NCBI RefSeq assembly: GCF_900114095.1
Contig: NZ_FORV01000003.1
Span: 1 to 64,000 of the forward strand
Origin: Sphingomonas sp. NFR04
GTDB taxonomy: Bacteria; Pseudomonadota; Alphaproteobacteria; Sphingomonadales; Sphingomonadaceae
Reading direction: 5' to 3'
DNA: 64,000 nt
In this document: in pieces, positions 16,857 to 27,575 of the stretch
How the letters are laid out: every line of letters begins with the position of its first letter
Position numbering within the stretch: the first letter of the stretch is position 1
Position numbers and translations under genes: made by a program
The notes under the pieces: generated by a model
Told to the model about the DNA's origin: nothing
Database searches by the model: none
What the model saw: only the letters and a program-made list of their open reading frames with translations

Positions 16857-17675
16857 TCAGAAGCGGGTGGAGACGCCCAGATAGACCTGGGCATCGGGGG
16901 TGGTCTGGTTCAGGCCGAAATTGGCACCGAGATCGAGCTGTAGCGTCGGGCGCAGCAGATAGCTGGCGGCGACGTCGGCAGAGGTCTGGGTGACATGGCC
17001 GGCGGGGTCGAAGTTCCGGGCAACCCAGAACTCGCCGATCAGCGTGAACCTGGAGGTGACCGCCTTGCCGAGATTGGCGGTACCGACCAGCTGGGCATGA
17101 TGGCCATGCCCATCGCTGTCGGCGAGCACGTCGCCTTCGGGGCCGAAAGTCAGCGTGAAGCCGTTGGGCAGCGCGATATTGATTGGCACCGCGAAGCCGC
17201 CCTCGGTTTCGCCATTGCCGATCCCGGTCTTCGCGGTGGGGATCTTCACGAAGGGCAGCAGCGCGATCTGCACCTGCCCCGCCGGATTGGTGAGCCGCTG
17301 CTTCAGCCGCAGCGTGAGGTCGCCGACGCCGTGGAGCGTCTGGGCGCCCTCGGCGGTGCGGGTGCGGACGGTTGCATAGGGCGCGATGCTCGCCTCGATG
17401 TCGGTCGAGCCGGTCAGGCCGTATTTGAGCGTCGGGTTGGTGTAGAGGATCGTGTCGACGCGGGTGTCGCCGGCATCGGTGCGGGTCCAGTTGCCGAGAT
17501 CGGTCTCCAGCTGGACCATTCCCTGCGGCACGGTGCAGGCGAAGTTCGACTTGGTCGGGCGGTCGGTGCACAGCGGCGGCGCCGTCGTCGCCAAGGCGGC
17601 AGGCACGCTGTCCTGCGCGAAGGCCGGTGCGGCCATGACGGTCAGCGCCGCGAACGAGAGAAAACTACGGAACAT
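16857..17675 (-). CDS. Outer-membrane transporter-like beta-barrel protein inside the kdp operon
   Basis: A 272-residue protein starting MFRSFLSFAALTVMAAPAFAQ, a clear Sec signal peptide, and ending LGVSTRF, an outer-membrane barrel signature with terminal Phe. Repeated amphipathic strands such as FTLTFGPEGDVLADSD and RPTLQLDLGANFGLN suggest the PF13557 (phenol meta-degradation, MetA-like) barrel family, often annotated simply as transporter. It sits between kdpB and kdpC, on the same strand, with gaps of only 14 bp on each side. I know of no standard role for a barrel in Kdp transport; supply of K+ or another cation across the outer membrane is an inference from position. Family assignment is moderate. 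Confidence 0.7.
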   Translation of the reverse strand: MFRSFLSFAALTVMAAPAFAQDSVPAALATTAPPLCTDRPTKSNFACTVPQGMVQLETDLGNWTRTDAGDTRVDTILYTNPTLKYGLTGSTDIEASIAPYATVRTRTAEGAQTLHGVGDLTLRLKQRLTNPAGQVQIALLPFVKIPTAKTGIGNGETEGGFAVPINIALPNGFTLTFGPEGDVLADSDGHGHHAQLVGTANLGKAVTSRFTLIGEFWVARNFDPAGHVTQTSADVAASYLLRPTLQLDLGANFGLNQTTPDAQVYLGVSTRF

Positions 17676-17689
17676 GGTGGTTGAAGTCC

Positions 17690-19708
<2,019 letters not shown>

Positions 19709-19720
19709 TGCTTGTCGTCC

Positions 19721-21424
19721 TCAGAAGAGCTGGCCGCGGAGCAGCGTCACGTGATCGGCGATCGGCCCCAGCGCCAGGCTCGGCAGGAAGGTGAGCCCGC
19801 CCAGGATCAGGATGATGCCGACGAGCAGCCCCACCCACAGCGGCCCCGTGGTCGGGAAGGCGCCGACGCCACCGGCCACCTGCTTCTTGGCGGCAAGGCT
19901 GCCGGCGATCGCCAGCACCGGCACGATCACGAAGAAGCGGCCGAGCCACATCGCGATGCCCAGCATGGCGTTGTAGAAGGGCGTGTTCGCCGAGAGACCC
20001 GCAAAGGCCGAGCCGTTGTTGCCGGTCGCGGAGGTGAAGGCGTAGAGGATCTCCGAGAAGCCGTGCGGGCCGTTGTTGGCGATCCCGGCCAGCCCGGCCG
20101 GCAGCACCGAGGCCAGCGCAGCGCCGCCCAGGATGCACAGCGGCAGCACCGCGACGGCGAGCACCGCCAGCTTCACTTCGCGCGCCTCGATCTTCTTGCC
20201 GACATATTCCGGCGTGCGCCCCACCATCAGCCCGGCGACGAACACCGAGAGGATGGCGAACAGCAGGAAGCCGTAGATGCCCGCGCCGACGCCGCCGACG
20301 ACGATCTCGCCGAGCTGGATGTTGAACAGCGGAATCAGCCCGCCCAGCGCCGTGAAGCTGTCGTGCATCGCGTTGACCGCGCCGCAGGAGGCTGCCGTGG
20401 TGACGACCGCGAACAGCGCGCTGCCGACCACGCCGAAGCGGGTTTCCTTCCCCTCCAGATTGCCGCCGGCGACATGGAGCGCGTGGAGTGCCGGGTTGCC
20501 GGCAGACTCCGCCGCATAGGTTACCGCGACGCCGCCGAGGAACAGCACCGCCATCGCGGCGAGGATCGCCCAGCCCTGGCGGGTGTTGCCCACCGCCTTG
20601 CCGAAGGTCCAGGTGAGGCCGACGCCGACAAGAAAGATCGACAGCATCTGCACCAGGTTGGTCAGCGCGGTCGGGTTCTCGAACGGGTGCGCCGAGTTAG
20701 CGTTGAAGAAGCCGCCACCGTTGGTGCCGAGCATCTTGATCGCTTCCTGGCTGGCGACCGGGCCGAGCACGATGGTCTGGCGCGCGCCTTCCAGCGTGGT
20801 CGCGTCGACGCTGCTGGCCAGCGTCTGCGGCACGCCGCACGCGACGAGGAACAGCGCATAGACGAGGCAGGCCGGGATCAGCAGGTAGAGCGTCACGCGG
20901 GTGAAGTCGGCCCAGAAATTGCCGATCCCGCGCGACTCCTTTCGGGCGAAGCCGCGGAACAGCGCGAACGCAATGGCGATCCCGGTCGCGGCCGAGGTGA
21001 AGTTGTGGACCGCCAGCCCCAGCGCCTGCGACAGGTTGGAGAGCGTCGATTCGCCCGCATAGCCCTGCCAGTTGGTGTTGGTGGCGAAGCTGATCGCGGT
21101 GTTGAACGCGCCGTCCGCGCCCATGCCCACAAGACCGCGCGGGTTCCACGGCAGCACCGCCTGCAGGCGCAGCACCGCGTAGGTGAGCAGCGCGAGCGCA
21201 AGGTTGAACAGGATCAGATGCAGCGCATAGGTGCGCCAGCCCTGCTCGGCATTCGGATCGATGCCGCCGATGCGGTAGATGCCGCGCTCGACGGGACCGA
21301 GCACGCGGTGCAGCGGCGTACGGCGGCCTTCGTAGAGCGCGAAGAGCCACAGGCCCATCGGCTTGGCGGCGGCCGCCAGGATGGCGACGAACAGGGCGAT
21401 GAAGCCCCAGCCTTGGAGTGTCAT
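19721..21424 (-). CDS. kdpA: KdpA, K+-binding channel-like subunit
   Basis: The 567-residue K+-translocating subunit, with about ten membrane segments. The selectivity-filter loops are visible: [30 protein letters not shown] and later [13 protein letters not shown] and [14 protein letters not shown]. The N-terminus is [24 protein letters not shown]. The start ATG at 21424 lies 8 bp after the kdpF stop. The length and motifs are typical. Confidence 0.97.
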   Translation of the reverse strand: MTLQGWGFIALFVAILAAAAKPMGLWLFALYEGRRTPLHRVLGPVERGIYRIGGIDPNAEQGWRTYALHLILFNLALALLTYAVLRLQAVLPWNPRGLVGMGADGAFNTAISFATNTNWQGYAGESTLSNLSQALGLAVHNFTSAATGIAIAFALFRGFARKESRGIGNFWADFTRVTLYLLIPACLVYALFLVACGVPQTLASSVDATTLEGARQTIVLGPVASQEAIKMLGTNGGGFFNANSAHPFENPTALTNLVQMLSIFLVGVGLTWTFGKAVGNTRQGWAILAAMAVLFLGGVAVTYAAESAGNPALHALHVAGGNLEGKETRFGVVGSALFAVVTTAASCGAVNAMHDSFTALGGLIPLFNIQLGEIVVGGVGAGIYGFLLFAILSVFVAGLMVGRTPEYVGKKIEAREVKLAVLAVAVLPLCILGGAALASVLPAGLAGIANNGPHGFSEILYAFTSATGNNGSAFAGLSANTPFYNAMLGIAMWLGRFFVIVPVLAIAGSLAAKKQVAGGVGAFPTTGPLWVGLLVGIILILGGLTFLPSLALGPIADHVTLLRGQLF

Positions 21425-21431
21425 GCGGCCC

Positions 21432-21521
21432 TCAGAAACGCTCGGGCCGCAGCAGCACCGCGACCAGGTAGAGGAGAAGCGCGAGTGCGGTCGCGCCGGC
21501 GAGCATCAGGTGCAGGCCCAT
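21432..21521 (-). CDS. kdpF: KdpF, small stabilising subunit
   Basis: A 29-residue single-span peptide, [20 protein letters not shown] to start and ending VLLRPERF, immediately before kdpA. The length, hydrophobic core and C-terminal LLRPE(R/K)F are characteristic of KdpF, which packs against KdpA and stabilises the complex in the membrane. Its start is only a few bases from the stop of the next small upstream frame, so translation is probably coupled. Confidence 0.93.
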   Translation of the reverse strand: MGLHLMLAGATALALLLYLVAVLLRPERF

Positions 21522-21524
21522 CGC

Positions 21525-21608
21525 TCAGGCCTTCACGCACAGCTGGACGAAGGCCAGCGTCAGCAGGAACAGCCCGCCGAGCGCGGCGAGCCAGAGGATG
21601 TCGGACAT
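21525..21608 (-). CDS. 27-residue membrane microprotein heading the kdp operon
   Basis: ATG at 21608 opens MSDILWLAALGGLFLLTLAF and ends VQLCVKA before TGA at 21525-21527, 3 bp from the kdpF start. It is one hydrophobic helix with a short positive tail. Similar unnamed 25-30 residue frames precede kdpF in other genomes as I recall them, but I know of no assigned function. The tight spacing and the preserved frame support translation; a role as an extra Kdp accessory peptide is inference. Confidence 0.65.
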   Translation of the reverse strand: MSDILWLAALGGLFLLTLAFVQLCVKA

Positions 21609-21954
21609 GGGGTTGGCCCTTGTTGCATGCCGCCGGGTGGCGGTGTGGCACGCGATCTAGGTCCGGGGCGCGTTAAGCTTCGACGGCGAATGCCGGGGCC
21701 GGGCATTAAGATTCCATATAGTCGGGCGGTCCGCCGTGGCGTTCGGCCGCAGGTTCGGCGTATCGGGAGGGCCATGTTCCTCCTCGGATAGGATGATCGC
21801 GAATGGATTGCGGGTCGCCGCCAGCCACACACCACCGTCATTCCCGCGAAGGCGGGAATCCATTCGCCTGTGCGCTGGAGGCAGGAACCGCGGCATCAGC
21901 GCCAATGGATCCCCGCCTTCGCGAGGGTTTACCCATCCGACCAAGGCTCGACCA
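21609..21954. promoter_or_regulatory. Divergent control region between kdpF side and kdpD, partly occupied by a repeat
   Basis: About 345 bp separate the two divergent transcripts. The part nearest the kdp operon (21660-21730) is AT-richer, with GCATTAAGATTCCATATAG near 21704-21722, the likeliest KdpE-binding and promoter zone. The part nearest kdpD carries a palindromic repeat at 21836-21927. No exact promoter could be fixed. Confidence 0.4.
21836..21927. repeat. Dispersed palindromic repeat, copy 1
   Basis: Left arm CGTCATTCCCGCGAAGGCGG with GAATCCATTCGCCTGTGCGC following, and right arm CCAATGGATCCCCGCCTTCG. The arms are near-complements, so the unit can fold into a long hairpin. The same unit occurs at 41612-41706 and 53770-53869. 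Here it lies in the leader of kdpD and ends 28 bp before its TTG start. Confidence 0.88.
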
Positions 21955-24573
21955 TTGAACGACCGCCCCAATCCCGATGCGCTGCTGCGCGAAGCCCGGC
22001 GCGAGGCGCGCGGACGGCTGAAGATCTTCCTCGGCGCGGCCCCCGGCGTGGGCAAGACCTTCGAGATGCTGCGCGAGGGCGCCGAGCGGCTGCACGGCGG
22101 CAAGGATGTCGTCATCGGCGTGGTCGAAACGCATGGCCGCGCCGAGACCGAGGCGCTCGTCGCGCCCTTCGAAGTCCTTCCCCGCAAGGCCGTCGAGCAT
22201 CAGAGCCACCGGCTGGACGAGATGAATCTCGACGCGATCCTCGCCCGCCGCCCGGCGCTGGTGCTGGTCGACGAACTCGCGCACACCAACGCCCCCAGCT
22301 GCCGCCACCCCAAGCGCTGGCAGGACGTGGAGGAGCTGCGCGACGCCGGCATCCATGTCTACACCACGCTCAACGTCCAGCATGTCGAAAGCCTCAACGA
22401 CGTGGTGGCGAGCGTCACCCGGGTGCGGGTGCGCGAGACGGTGCCCGACGCGATCTTCGACGATGCCGAGATCGAGCTGGTAGATCTGCCGCCCGACGAG
22501 CTCATCGACCGGCTGAAGGAAGGAAAGGTCTATGTGCCCGCCGAGGCGAGCCGCGCGCTCGCGCATTTCTTCTCCAAGGCGAACCTGTCGGCCCTGCGCG
22601 AAATGGCGCTGCGCCGCGCCGCGCTCAGCGTCGACCGGGCAATGCTCGATCATCTCGATGCGCTGGCGATGCCCGGCACCTTTGCGGCCGGCGAGCGCGT
22701 GCTGGTGGCGGTCAGCGAACTCCCCGGCGGCGACGGGCTGGTCCGCGCGGGCAAGCGACTGTCCGACGCATTGAAGGCGCCGTGGCAGGTCGTCTTCATC
22801 GAAACCCCGCGCGCCGAACGCTTTCGTCCCGAACAGCGCCACCGCGTCGCCGAGACGCTGCAGCTGGCCGGAAGCCTGGGCGCCACCGTCGCCACGGTGC
22901 CCGCCGCCACCGTGATCGACGGGCTGCGCACCCATCTCACCGGCATGCGCGCGACTCAGCTGGTGATCGGCCGCTCGCGCCGCAGCTGGTGGTTCGAGCT
23001 GCGCCATGGATCGGTAGTGGAGTCGATGCTGCGCGCCAGCCAGGGCGTGGCGGTCCATGTGCTACCTTCGACCGAGGAAGGGGCGCGGGAGCGCCGCGCC
23101 CCGGCCCTCCCCGCGCTCGGTCGGTGGCAGGAGCATCTGGTCGGTATATTCGCGGTAGCGTTGACCGTGGTGCTCGGCCGGGTGACGCTGCCGCTGATCG
23201 GCGCAGGCGGCACCGACCTCCTCTTCCTGCTGCCGGTGATCCTGATCGCCTTCCGCTCCGGTTTCGGGCCGGGCGTGTCGACCGCGATGATCGGAGGCCT
23301 CGCCTACAACTTCTTCTTCCTGCCGCCGCTCTACACCTTCACCATCGGCGAGCCGCAAAGCGTGCTCACCTTCTTCGTGCTGACCGGCATCGCGCTGTTC
23401 ACCGCCAACCTCACCGGCCGCCTGCGCGCACGGGCGACGCTCGGCACGCGGAGCGCGCAGGAGAATGCCGCCGTCGCCGCCTTCGGCCAGGCACTGGCCC
23501 GCGCGTCCGACACCGAAAGCACCAGCCGCGTCGTCTGCGAGGAGATCGCCCGGCTGCTCGATGTGTCGGTGCTGCTGCTCGTCCGCCGCGACGGCACGCT
23601 GACCCGGATCGCCAGCTGCCCCGAGGATGCGCCGCCGATGGGCGCGGTGGATCATGCCGCGGCCGAATGGGCGTGGAGCAGCGGCGAGGCCGGCGGGGTC
23701 GGCACCGGCACGCTCATCGCCGCCGACTGGCAGTTCCACCCCTTGCGCACCAGCCTGGGCGTGCTCGCGGTGATCGGCCTAGCCGCCCCAGACGGCCGCG
23801 AGCCGATCACCCCCGATCGCGCGCTGCTGCTCTCCACCCTGCTCGGCCAGGCGGCACTGGCGCATGAGCGGCTGCGGCTGGAGCAGGATGTGCGCGAGGT
23901 CTCGGTGCTGCGCGAGCGCGACCGGCTGCGCGCTGCCCTGCTCTCCTCGATCGGGCATGACCTGCGCACGCCGCTCACCTCGGTCGCGGCGGCGGTGGAT
24001 GCGCTCGCCCATGCCCACCCGCACGAGCCCGCCACCGCTATCGCGCGCGCCGAGGTTGCCCGGTTGCGGCGCTTTCTCGACAACCTGATCGACATGGTGC
24101 GCATCGATGCCGGCGCGGTAGCGCTGAACCTCGAGCCGATCGACCTCACCGATGCCGCCGCCGCCGCGGTGCACGACCTGCGCGACGTGCTGGCCGGCCG
24201 CGCGCTGGTGCTGCGCGTGCCGCCCGACCTGCCGCTCGTCCGCGCCGATCCGCGGCTGCTCCACCACATCCTGCTCAACCTCCTCTCCAACGCCACGGTG
24301 CATGGCGGGGACGGCCCAATCGAGATCCTCGGCGAGCGCCGCCCCGATGCGGTGCGGCTGGCGGTGCGCGACCATGGTCCCGGCCTGCCGCCGGGCGAGG
24401 AAGCGACGATCTTCGAAACCTTCGCGCGCGGCACCGGCAGCGATCGCGCGGGCGGCAGCGGGTTGGGGCTTGCCATTGCCAAGGGCTTTGCCGCCGCCAT
24501 GGCCGCGCCGATCCGTGCCATGGATGCCGAAGGCGGCGGGGCGCTGTTCGCGGTCGATCTCCAGCCGGTCTGA
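21955..24573 (+). CDS. kdpD: KdpD sensor histidine kinase
   Basis: An 872-residue inner-membrane sensor kinase for K+ limitation and turgor. Domains in order: KdpD N-terminal domain (about 15-225, Walker A in FLGAAPGVGKTFEML and LVDELAHTN), a universal-stress-like domain (about 240-370), four membrane segments (about 390-490, including LLFLLPVILIAF), a GAF-like domain (about 510-640), HisKA with the phospho-accepting His in SSIGHDLRTPLTSVA, and an ATPase domain with NLLSNATVHGG, DHGPGLP and GGSGLGLAIAKG. I choose the TTG at 21955. The ATG-initiated frame from 21736 runs through the palindromic repeat, which is an unlikely coding sequence. KdpD would phosphorylate KdpE, encoded at the far end of the divergent operon. 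Confidence 0.94.
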   Translation: MNDRPNPDALLREARREARGRLKIFLGAAPGVGKTFEMLREGAERLHGGKDVVIGVVETHGRAETEALVAPFEVLPRKAVEHQSHRLDEMNLDAILARRPALVLVDELAHTNAPSCRHPKRWQDVEELRDAGIHVYTTLNVQHVESLNDVVASVTRVRVRETVPDAIFDDAEIELVDLPPDELIDRLKEGKVYVPAEASRALAHFFSKANLSALREMALRRAALSVDRAMLDHLDALAMPGTFAAGERVLVAVSELPGGDGLVRAGKRLSDALKAPWQVVFIETPRAERFRPEQRHRVAETLQLAGSLGATVATVPAATVIDGLRTHLTGMRATQLVIGRSRRSWWFELRHGSVVESMLRASQGVAVHVLPSTEEGARERRAPALPALGRWQEHLVGIFAVALTVVLGRVTLPLIGAGGTDLLFLLPVILIAFRSGFGPGVSTAMIGGLAYNFFFLPPLYTFTIGEPQSVLTFFVLTGIALFTANLTGRLRARATLGTRSAQENAAVAAFGQALARASDTESTSRVVCEEIARLLDVSVLLLVRRDGTLTRIASCPEDAPPMGAVDHAAAEWAWSSGEAGGVGTGTLIAADWQFHPLRTSLGVLAVIGLAAPDGREPITPDRALLLSTLLGQAALAHERLRLEQDVREVSVLRERDRLRAALLSSIGHDLRTPLTSVAAAVDALAHAHPHEPATAIARAEVARLRRFLDNLIDMVRIDAGAVALNLEPIDLTDAAAAAVHDLRDVLAGRALVLRVPPDLPLVRADPRLLHHILLNLLSNATVHGGDGPIEILGERRPDAVRLAVRDHGPGLPPGEEATIFETFARGTGSDRAGGSGLGLAIAKGFAAAMAAPIRAMDAEGGGALFAVDLQPV

Positions 24574-24657
24574 ACGGATGGCACGGATATAGGATAAAAC
24601 ATCCAAATCAGACCCCGTGCCTCCGGATCGGACTTGCCATGCCGCGCGCCAGCCAAC

Positions 24658-25359
24658 ATGGTGGCAACACAGTTTTACATCGAAACGCAGGGCGTGGGGG
24701 CAAGCGAGATCGATCTGGCGACGCGGTTCGCCCAACTCTTCGCGTGCAGCGAAGCGGTCGCGGCCGAGCTGGCGGCGGCGGCGATGCTCCGTCGCTGCCC
24801 GCAAGGCGCCACCATCGTTCACCAGGGCGAGCGGCTGGCGCGGGTGCTGGTACTCCTCGAAGGCCATGTCCGCGCCGCGATGGTGACGCTGGACGGCCGC
24901 GTGCTCCAGATCGCCGAGCATCATCCCGGCGACATTTTCGGCGGCGTCGATCCCGCCCGCGAGCAGGCGAGCGACTGCACCGCCACCATGCCGACCGTGA
25001 TCGCCAGCTTCGCCACCGCGGATTTCTATGCGTTCGCCGAGCGCCATGCCTGTGTCGGCATCGTGCTGGCCCGCACGATGGTGCGCCAGTTCGGCGCGCT
25101 GAGCCAGCTGGTCTCGGCGCGGCTGACGCTTTCCGCCAACGGTCGCGTCCATGCCGAGCTGCTGCGGCTCGCCCGCGAGCAGGACGGGCGCTGGATCCGC
25201 CCGCTGCCCGTGCTGTCCGACTTGGCGCTGCGTGTGCAGACCGCGCGCGAGACCGTCTCCCGCGCCGTCTCCGCGCTCGAACGCCGCGGCATCGTCCAGC
25301 GGCACGAGGAGGGGCTGGAGATCATCGCCCCCACCCGGCTCGAAGCGCTTATCGTTTGA
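24658..25359 (+). CDS. Crp/Fnr-family transcriptional regulator
   Basis: About 233 residues with an N-terminal cyclic-nucleotide-binding fold (QGATIVHQGERLARVLVLLEGHVRA, then LQIAEHHPGDIFGGVD) and a C-terminal winged helix-turn-helix (DLALRVQTARETVSRAVSALERRGIVQR). The ligand pocket lacks the classic cAMP signature around RTA, and there is no Fnr cysteine cluster, so the ligand is unknown. Start codons at 24634 and 24658 are both possible; neither has a strong Shine-Dalgarno. The 3' end overlaps the convergent TPR/cyclase-like gene by 11 bp. Pairing of a Crp-type regulator with a nucleotide-cyclase-like protein may be functional, but they are not in one operon. Confidence 0.85.
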   Translation: MVATQFYIETQGVGASEIDLATRFAQLFACSEAVAAELAAAAMLRRCPQGATIVHQGERLARVLVLLEGHVRAAMVTLDGRVLQIAEHHPGDIFGGVDPAREQASDCTATMPTVIASFATADFYAFAERHACVGIVLARTMVRQFGALSQLVSARLTLSANGRVHAELLRLAREQDGRWIRPLPVLSDLALRVQTARETVSRAVSALERRGIVQRHEEGLEIIAPTRLEALIV

Positions 25360-26935
25360 ACCTGGGCTTGAGCGCGTAGACGGTCGTCGGCGCCTGGCCG
25401 ACCAGCGCCATCTCGCCGACCAGCTCCGCCCGACCCGCATCGGCCTCGCAGGCGGCAAGGCTGGCGGCGAAGGCTTCGCTGGCGAAGGTGGCGCCGGCGG
25501 TGGTCACCCCCAGCATCCGTTCGGCAAGATCGAAGGCGCCGCCCAGCAGCACCGGCGCGCCGGTCACCGGATCGTCGATCGACGTGGCGAGGCCGATATG
25601 CAGCGCCTGGCGGAACGGCCCGCTTGCGCTGAGCGTCGCCGAGAGGCGCACCGCCGCGGCGTACGCGTGGCTGGTGCCCTCGAACGCGATCAGCAGCCGC
25701 CGCGAGGTCCAGCGGATGGCGAGCGTCGGGGTGTGGCACAGCGCCTGGCGCAGCGCCGGCAGGCGCCCGGCGACGTCGCGGTCGAGCGCGGTGAAATCCT
25801 CGCTCTCGCCGCCGAGCAGGTCGACCGCGAGCACCGAGATCACCTGCGGCGCGGTGCGATCCGCCCCCTGCGGGCCCGAGGGCGCGCGCAGCGGCAGCAG
25901 ATGCTGGCGCCGCCCCGCCTTGCGCCACAACCCGCCGGCATGCGCGCTCTGGCCGACCTCGTCGACCGAGGCGGGGCCGAGCAACAGCTGCACCGCTTCG
26001 GACTGGAGCAGCCCGGCATGCATCGCCGCGCGGCCCATCGCGACGAGATCGGCGAGCCGGACCGAGGGCATGAACGCCGCCGGGCTCGCCTCGCCCATTT
26101 CCTGGACGCTGGCGGCCTCGGCCAGCGCCGCCTCGAAGCGCGTCACCCAGCTTTCACCATGTGGGCGCACCGAGCGATCGACAAATGCCGCGACGTCGCC
26201 GGGCAGCACCACGTGCAGCTCGGCACCGCGCGCGATCAGCCGCTCGGCGATCAGCAGGTCGGCGCCGGCGGCGAGCGCGCCATAGCCGAAGCCCACCCGC
26301 TCCTGCTCCAGCAATACATCGATCGAATCGGAGAGCGCCGCCACGTCCTCGGGCAGCCGCATATGGCCGGCGAAATGAAGGCTGCGCGGCGGGCGATAGG
26401 CATCGAGCCATGCCGCCGGCGCGTCCTGCTCGGCGAGGATCACGCCGAACTGGCGCAGCGTCGAGGCATGGTCCTCCCAGGCGAGCGGCGCAGCGCCGAT
26501 CGCGCGGGCGAGCGCGGTCTCGGCGGCGTCGCGGTCGCCGGCGAGCAGCAAGGCCTCGGCCTCGGTCGCGCCCAGCCAATAGGGGGTTTCGTCGGGTACG
26601 CCGGCCTGGAGCAGGTCCTGCACGTCGGCGGCGAGCGCCCGGCTGCCCGCCGTGTCGCCGGCGATCAGCGCGAGCGTCGCGGCGTTGATCAGGGGGTATG
26701 GGGCAGGCGCCAGTTGCGCCGCCGCGCCATAGGCGGCCGCCGCCGCGCGCGCATGCGCACGGCGCGGCTCGCCCTGGAGCAGCAGCGCCTCGTCCTTGAG
26801 CAGCCGCCCCTTGAGGCTGAGCACGGCCGGATCGTCCGCGACGCGGTCGAACCCCGCCTCGCGGAACATCTGCCAGGCGCGATCGAGCGCACCCGCGCGC
26901 GCCTGTGCAGTGATGGCGAGTACGCGCGACATCAT
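25349..26935 (-). CDS. TPR, SLOG-like and degenerate class III cyclase-like domain protein
   Basis: A 528-residue soluble protein with no signal peptide. Residues about 1-175 are helical repeats rich in Ala, resembling the TPR or TRAFs-binding type. Residues about 184-320 look like a Rossmann-type SLOG domain: SLHFAGHMRLPED, then GYGALAAGADLLIAERLIARGAELHVVLP. Residues about 363-520 resemble a class III nucleotidyl cyclase: VISVLAVDLLGG, RLLIAFEG, HIGLATSIDDPVTGAPVLLGGAFDLAERM. The second metal Asp expected before LLIAFEG is missing (sequence RWTSRR) and the transition-state Asn region reads FDLAER, so catalysis is doubtful. It lies 67 bp downstream of the AT-richer unknown gene. It could be a nucleotide-sensing scaffold instead of a cyclase. 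Confidence 0.6.
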   Translation of the reverse strand: MMSRVLAITAQARAGALDRAWQMFREAGFDRVADDPAVLSLKGRLLKDEALLLQGEPRRAHARAAAAAYGAAAQLAPAPYPLINAATLALIAGDTAGSRALAADVQDLLQAGVPDETPYWLGATEAEALLLAGDRDAAETALARAIGAAPLAWEDHASTLRQFGVILAEQDAPAAWLDAYRPPRSLHFAGHMRLPEDVAALSDSIDVLLEQERVGFGYGALAAGADLLIAERLIARGAELHVVLPGDVAAFVDRSVRPHGESWVTRFEAALAEAASVQEMGEASPAAFMPSVRLADLVAMGRAAMHAGLLQSEAVQLLLGPASVDEVGQSAHAGGLWRKAGRRQHLLPLRAPSGPQGADRTAPQVISVLAVDLLGGESEDFTALDRDVAGRLPALRQALCHTPTLAIRWTSRRLLIAFEGTSHAYAAAVRLSATLSASGPFRQALHIGLATSIDDPVTGAPVLLGGAFDLAERMLGVTTAGATFASEAFAASLAACEADAGRAELVGEMALVGQAPTTVYALKPRFKR

Positions 26936-27002
26936 CCGATCCGACTCATTCCCATTCCCAGCGATACTCCCTCAGCTCTTTTAGCAGCCGTGCTTCTCAG
27001 CC

Positions 27003-27575
27003 TCAGCCATCGCCCTTGTTCTCTACAGAAGGATCGATGATCGTCGGCAGACGACGGCTACCCTGCAGAAAATCGACATATAGGTTCAGTCCATCGCAGG
27101 TCTGGCCGTGCTCGGGATTCGTGACATACTCCACAAAGAATCCAACGGCGGCCATCCGCCCGTTGTTGTCGAGCAAGGGGAAAGCGCGACGATATTTCCC
27201 ATCGGGATATTCGCGCTTCGTGCTGACGTACATGCTGTTCGGCGTATATTCCCAGTAATTGCCGATCAGCTTCAGAATGACGCAGCAGGGCTGACGGACG
27301 ACGAAGTCGAGCTGAGTCGGTGGTGGCGTGGTCGCGCGCGCACCTGCCTGAATGTTCGGCGGCGCGATGACGAAGTCTCGAACGATCTTGGTGAAATCAT
27401 CATCAGCCGTTACAGGCTTACCATCACCGACACGATCAACCTCTTCAAATCCTTCAATATGAAACTGAAGATCCGTCAGCGGCACCCCACCCGTGCTGCT
27501 GGTATAGATTTGATATCGCTTGACCAGGTTGATGCTGGAAGGCGGGTAAATAGATAGCGGATATTGACCAATCAT
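27003..27575 (-). CDS. Uncharacterised 190-residue protein between TIR and SLOG/cyclase-like genes
   Basis: I do not recognise this protein. It starts MIGQYPLSIYPPSS and contains many Tyr, Asn and Pro residues; there is no signal peptide, membrane segment or obvious catalytic motif. The only cysteines seen are in RQPCCVILKL and HGQTCDGL. Its ATG overlaps the TGA of the TIR gene (ATGA), so it is translationally coupled to it. Base composition and codon use are clearly AT-richer than both neighbours, which suggests a different origin. A C-terminal stretch FPLLDNNGRMAAVGFFVEYVTNPEHG hints at a beta-rich fold. A binding partner or protease-regulated subunit of the TIR protein is possible but speculative. 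Confidence 0.75.
   Translation of the reverse strand: MIGQYPLSIYPPSSINLVKRYQIYTSSTGGVPLTDLQFHIEGFEEVDRVGDGKPVTADDDFTKIVRDFVIAPPNIQAGARATTPPPTQLDFVVRQPCCVILKLIGNYWEYTPNSMYVSTKREYPDGKYRRAFPLLDNNGRMAAVGFFVEYVTNPEHGQTCDGLNLYVDFLQGSRRLPTIIDPSVENKGDG

Noticed and set aside
21736..21954. N-terminal extension of KdpD from the ATG at 21736
   Set aside because: The extension is a translation of the dispersed palindromic repeat and has no Shine-Dalgarno; KdpD similarity begins after the TTG at 21955.
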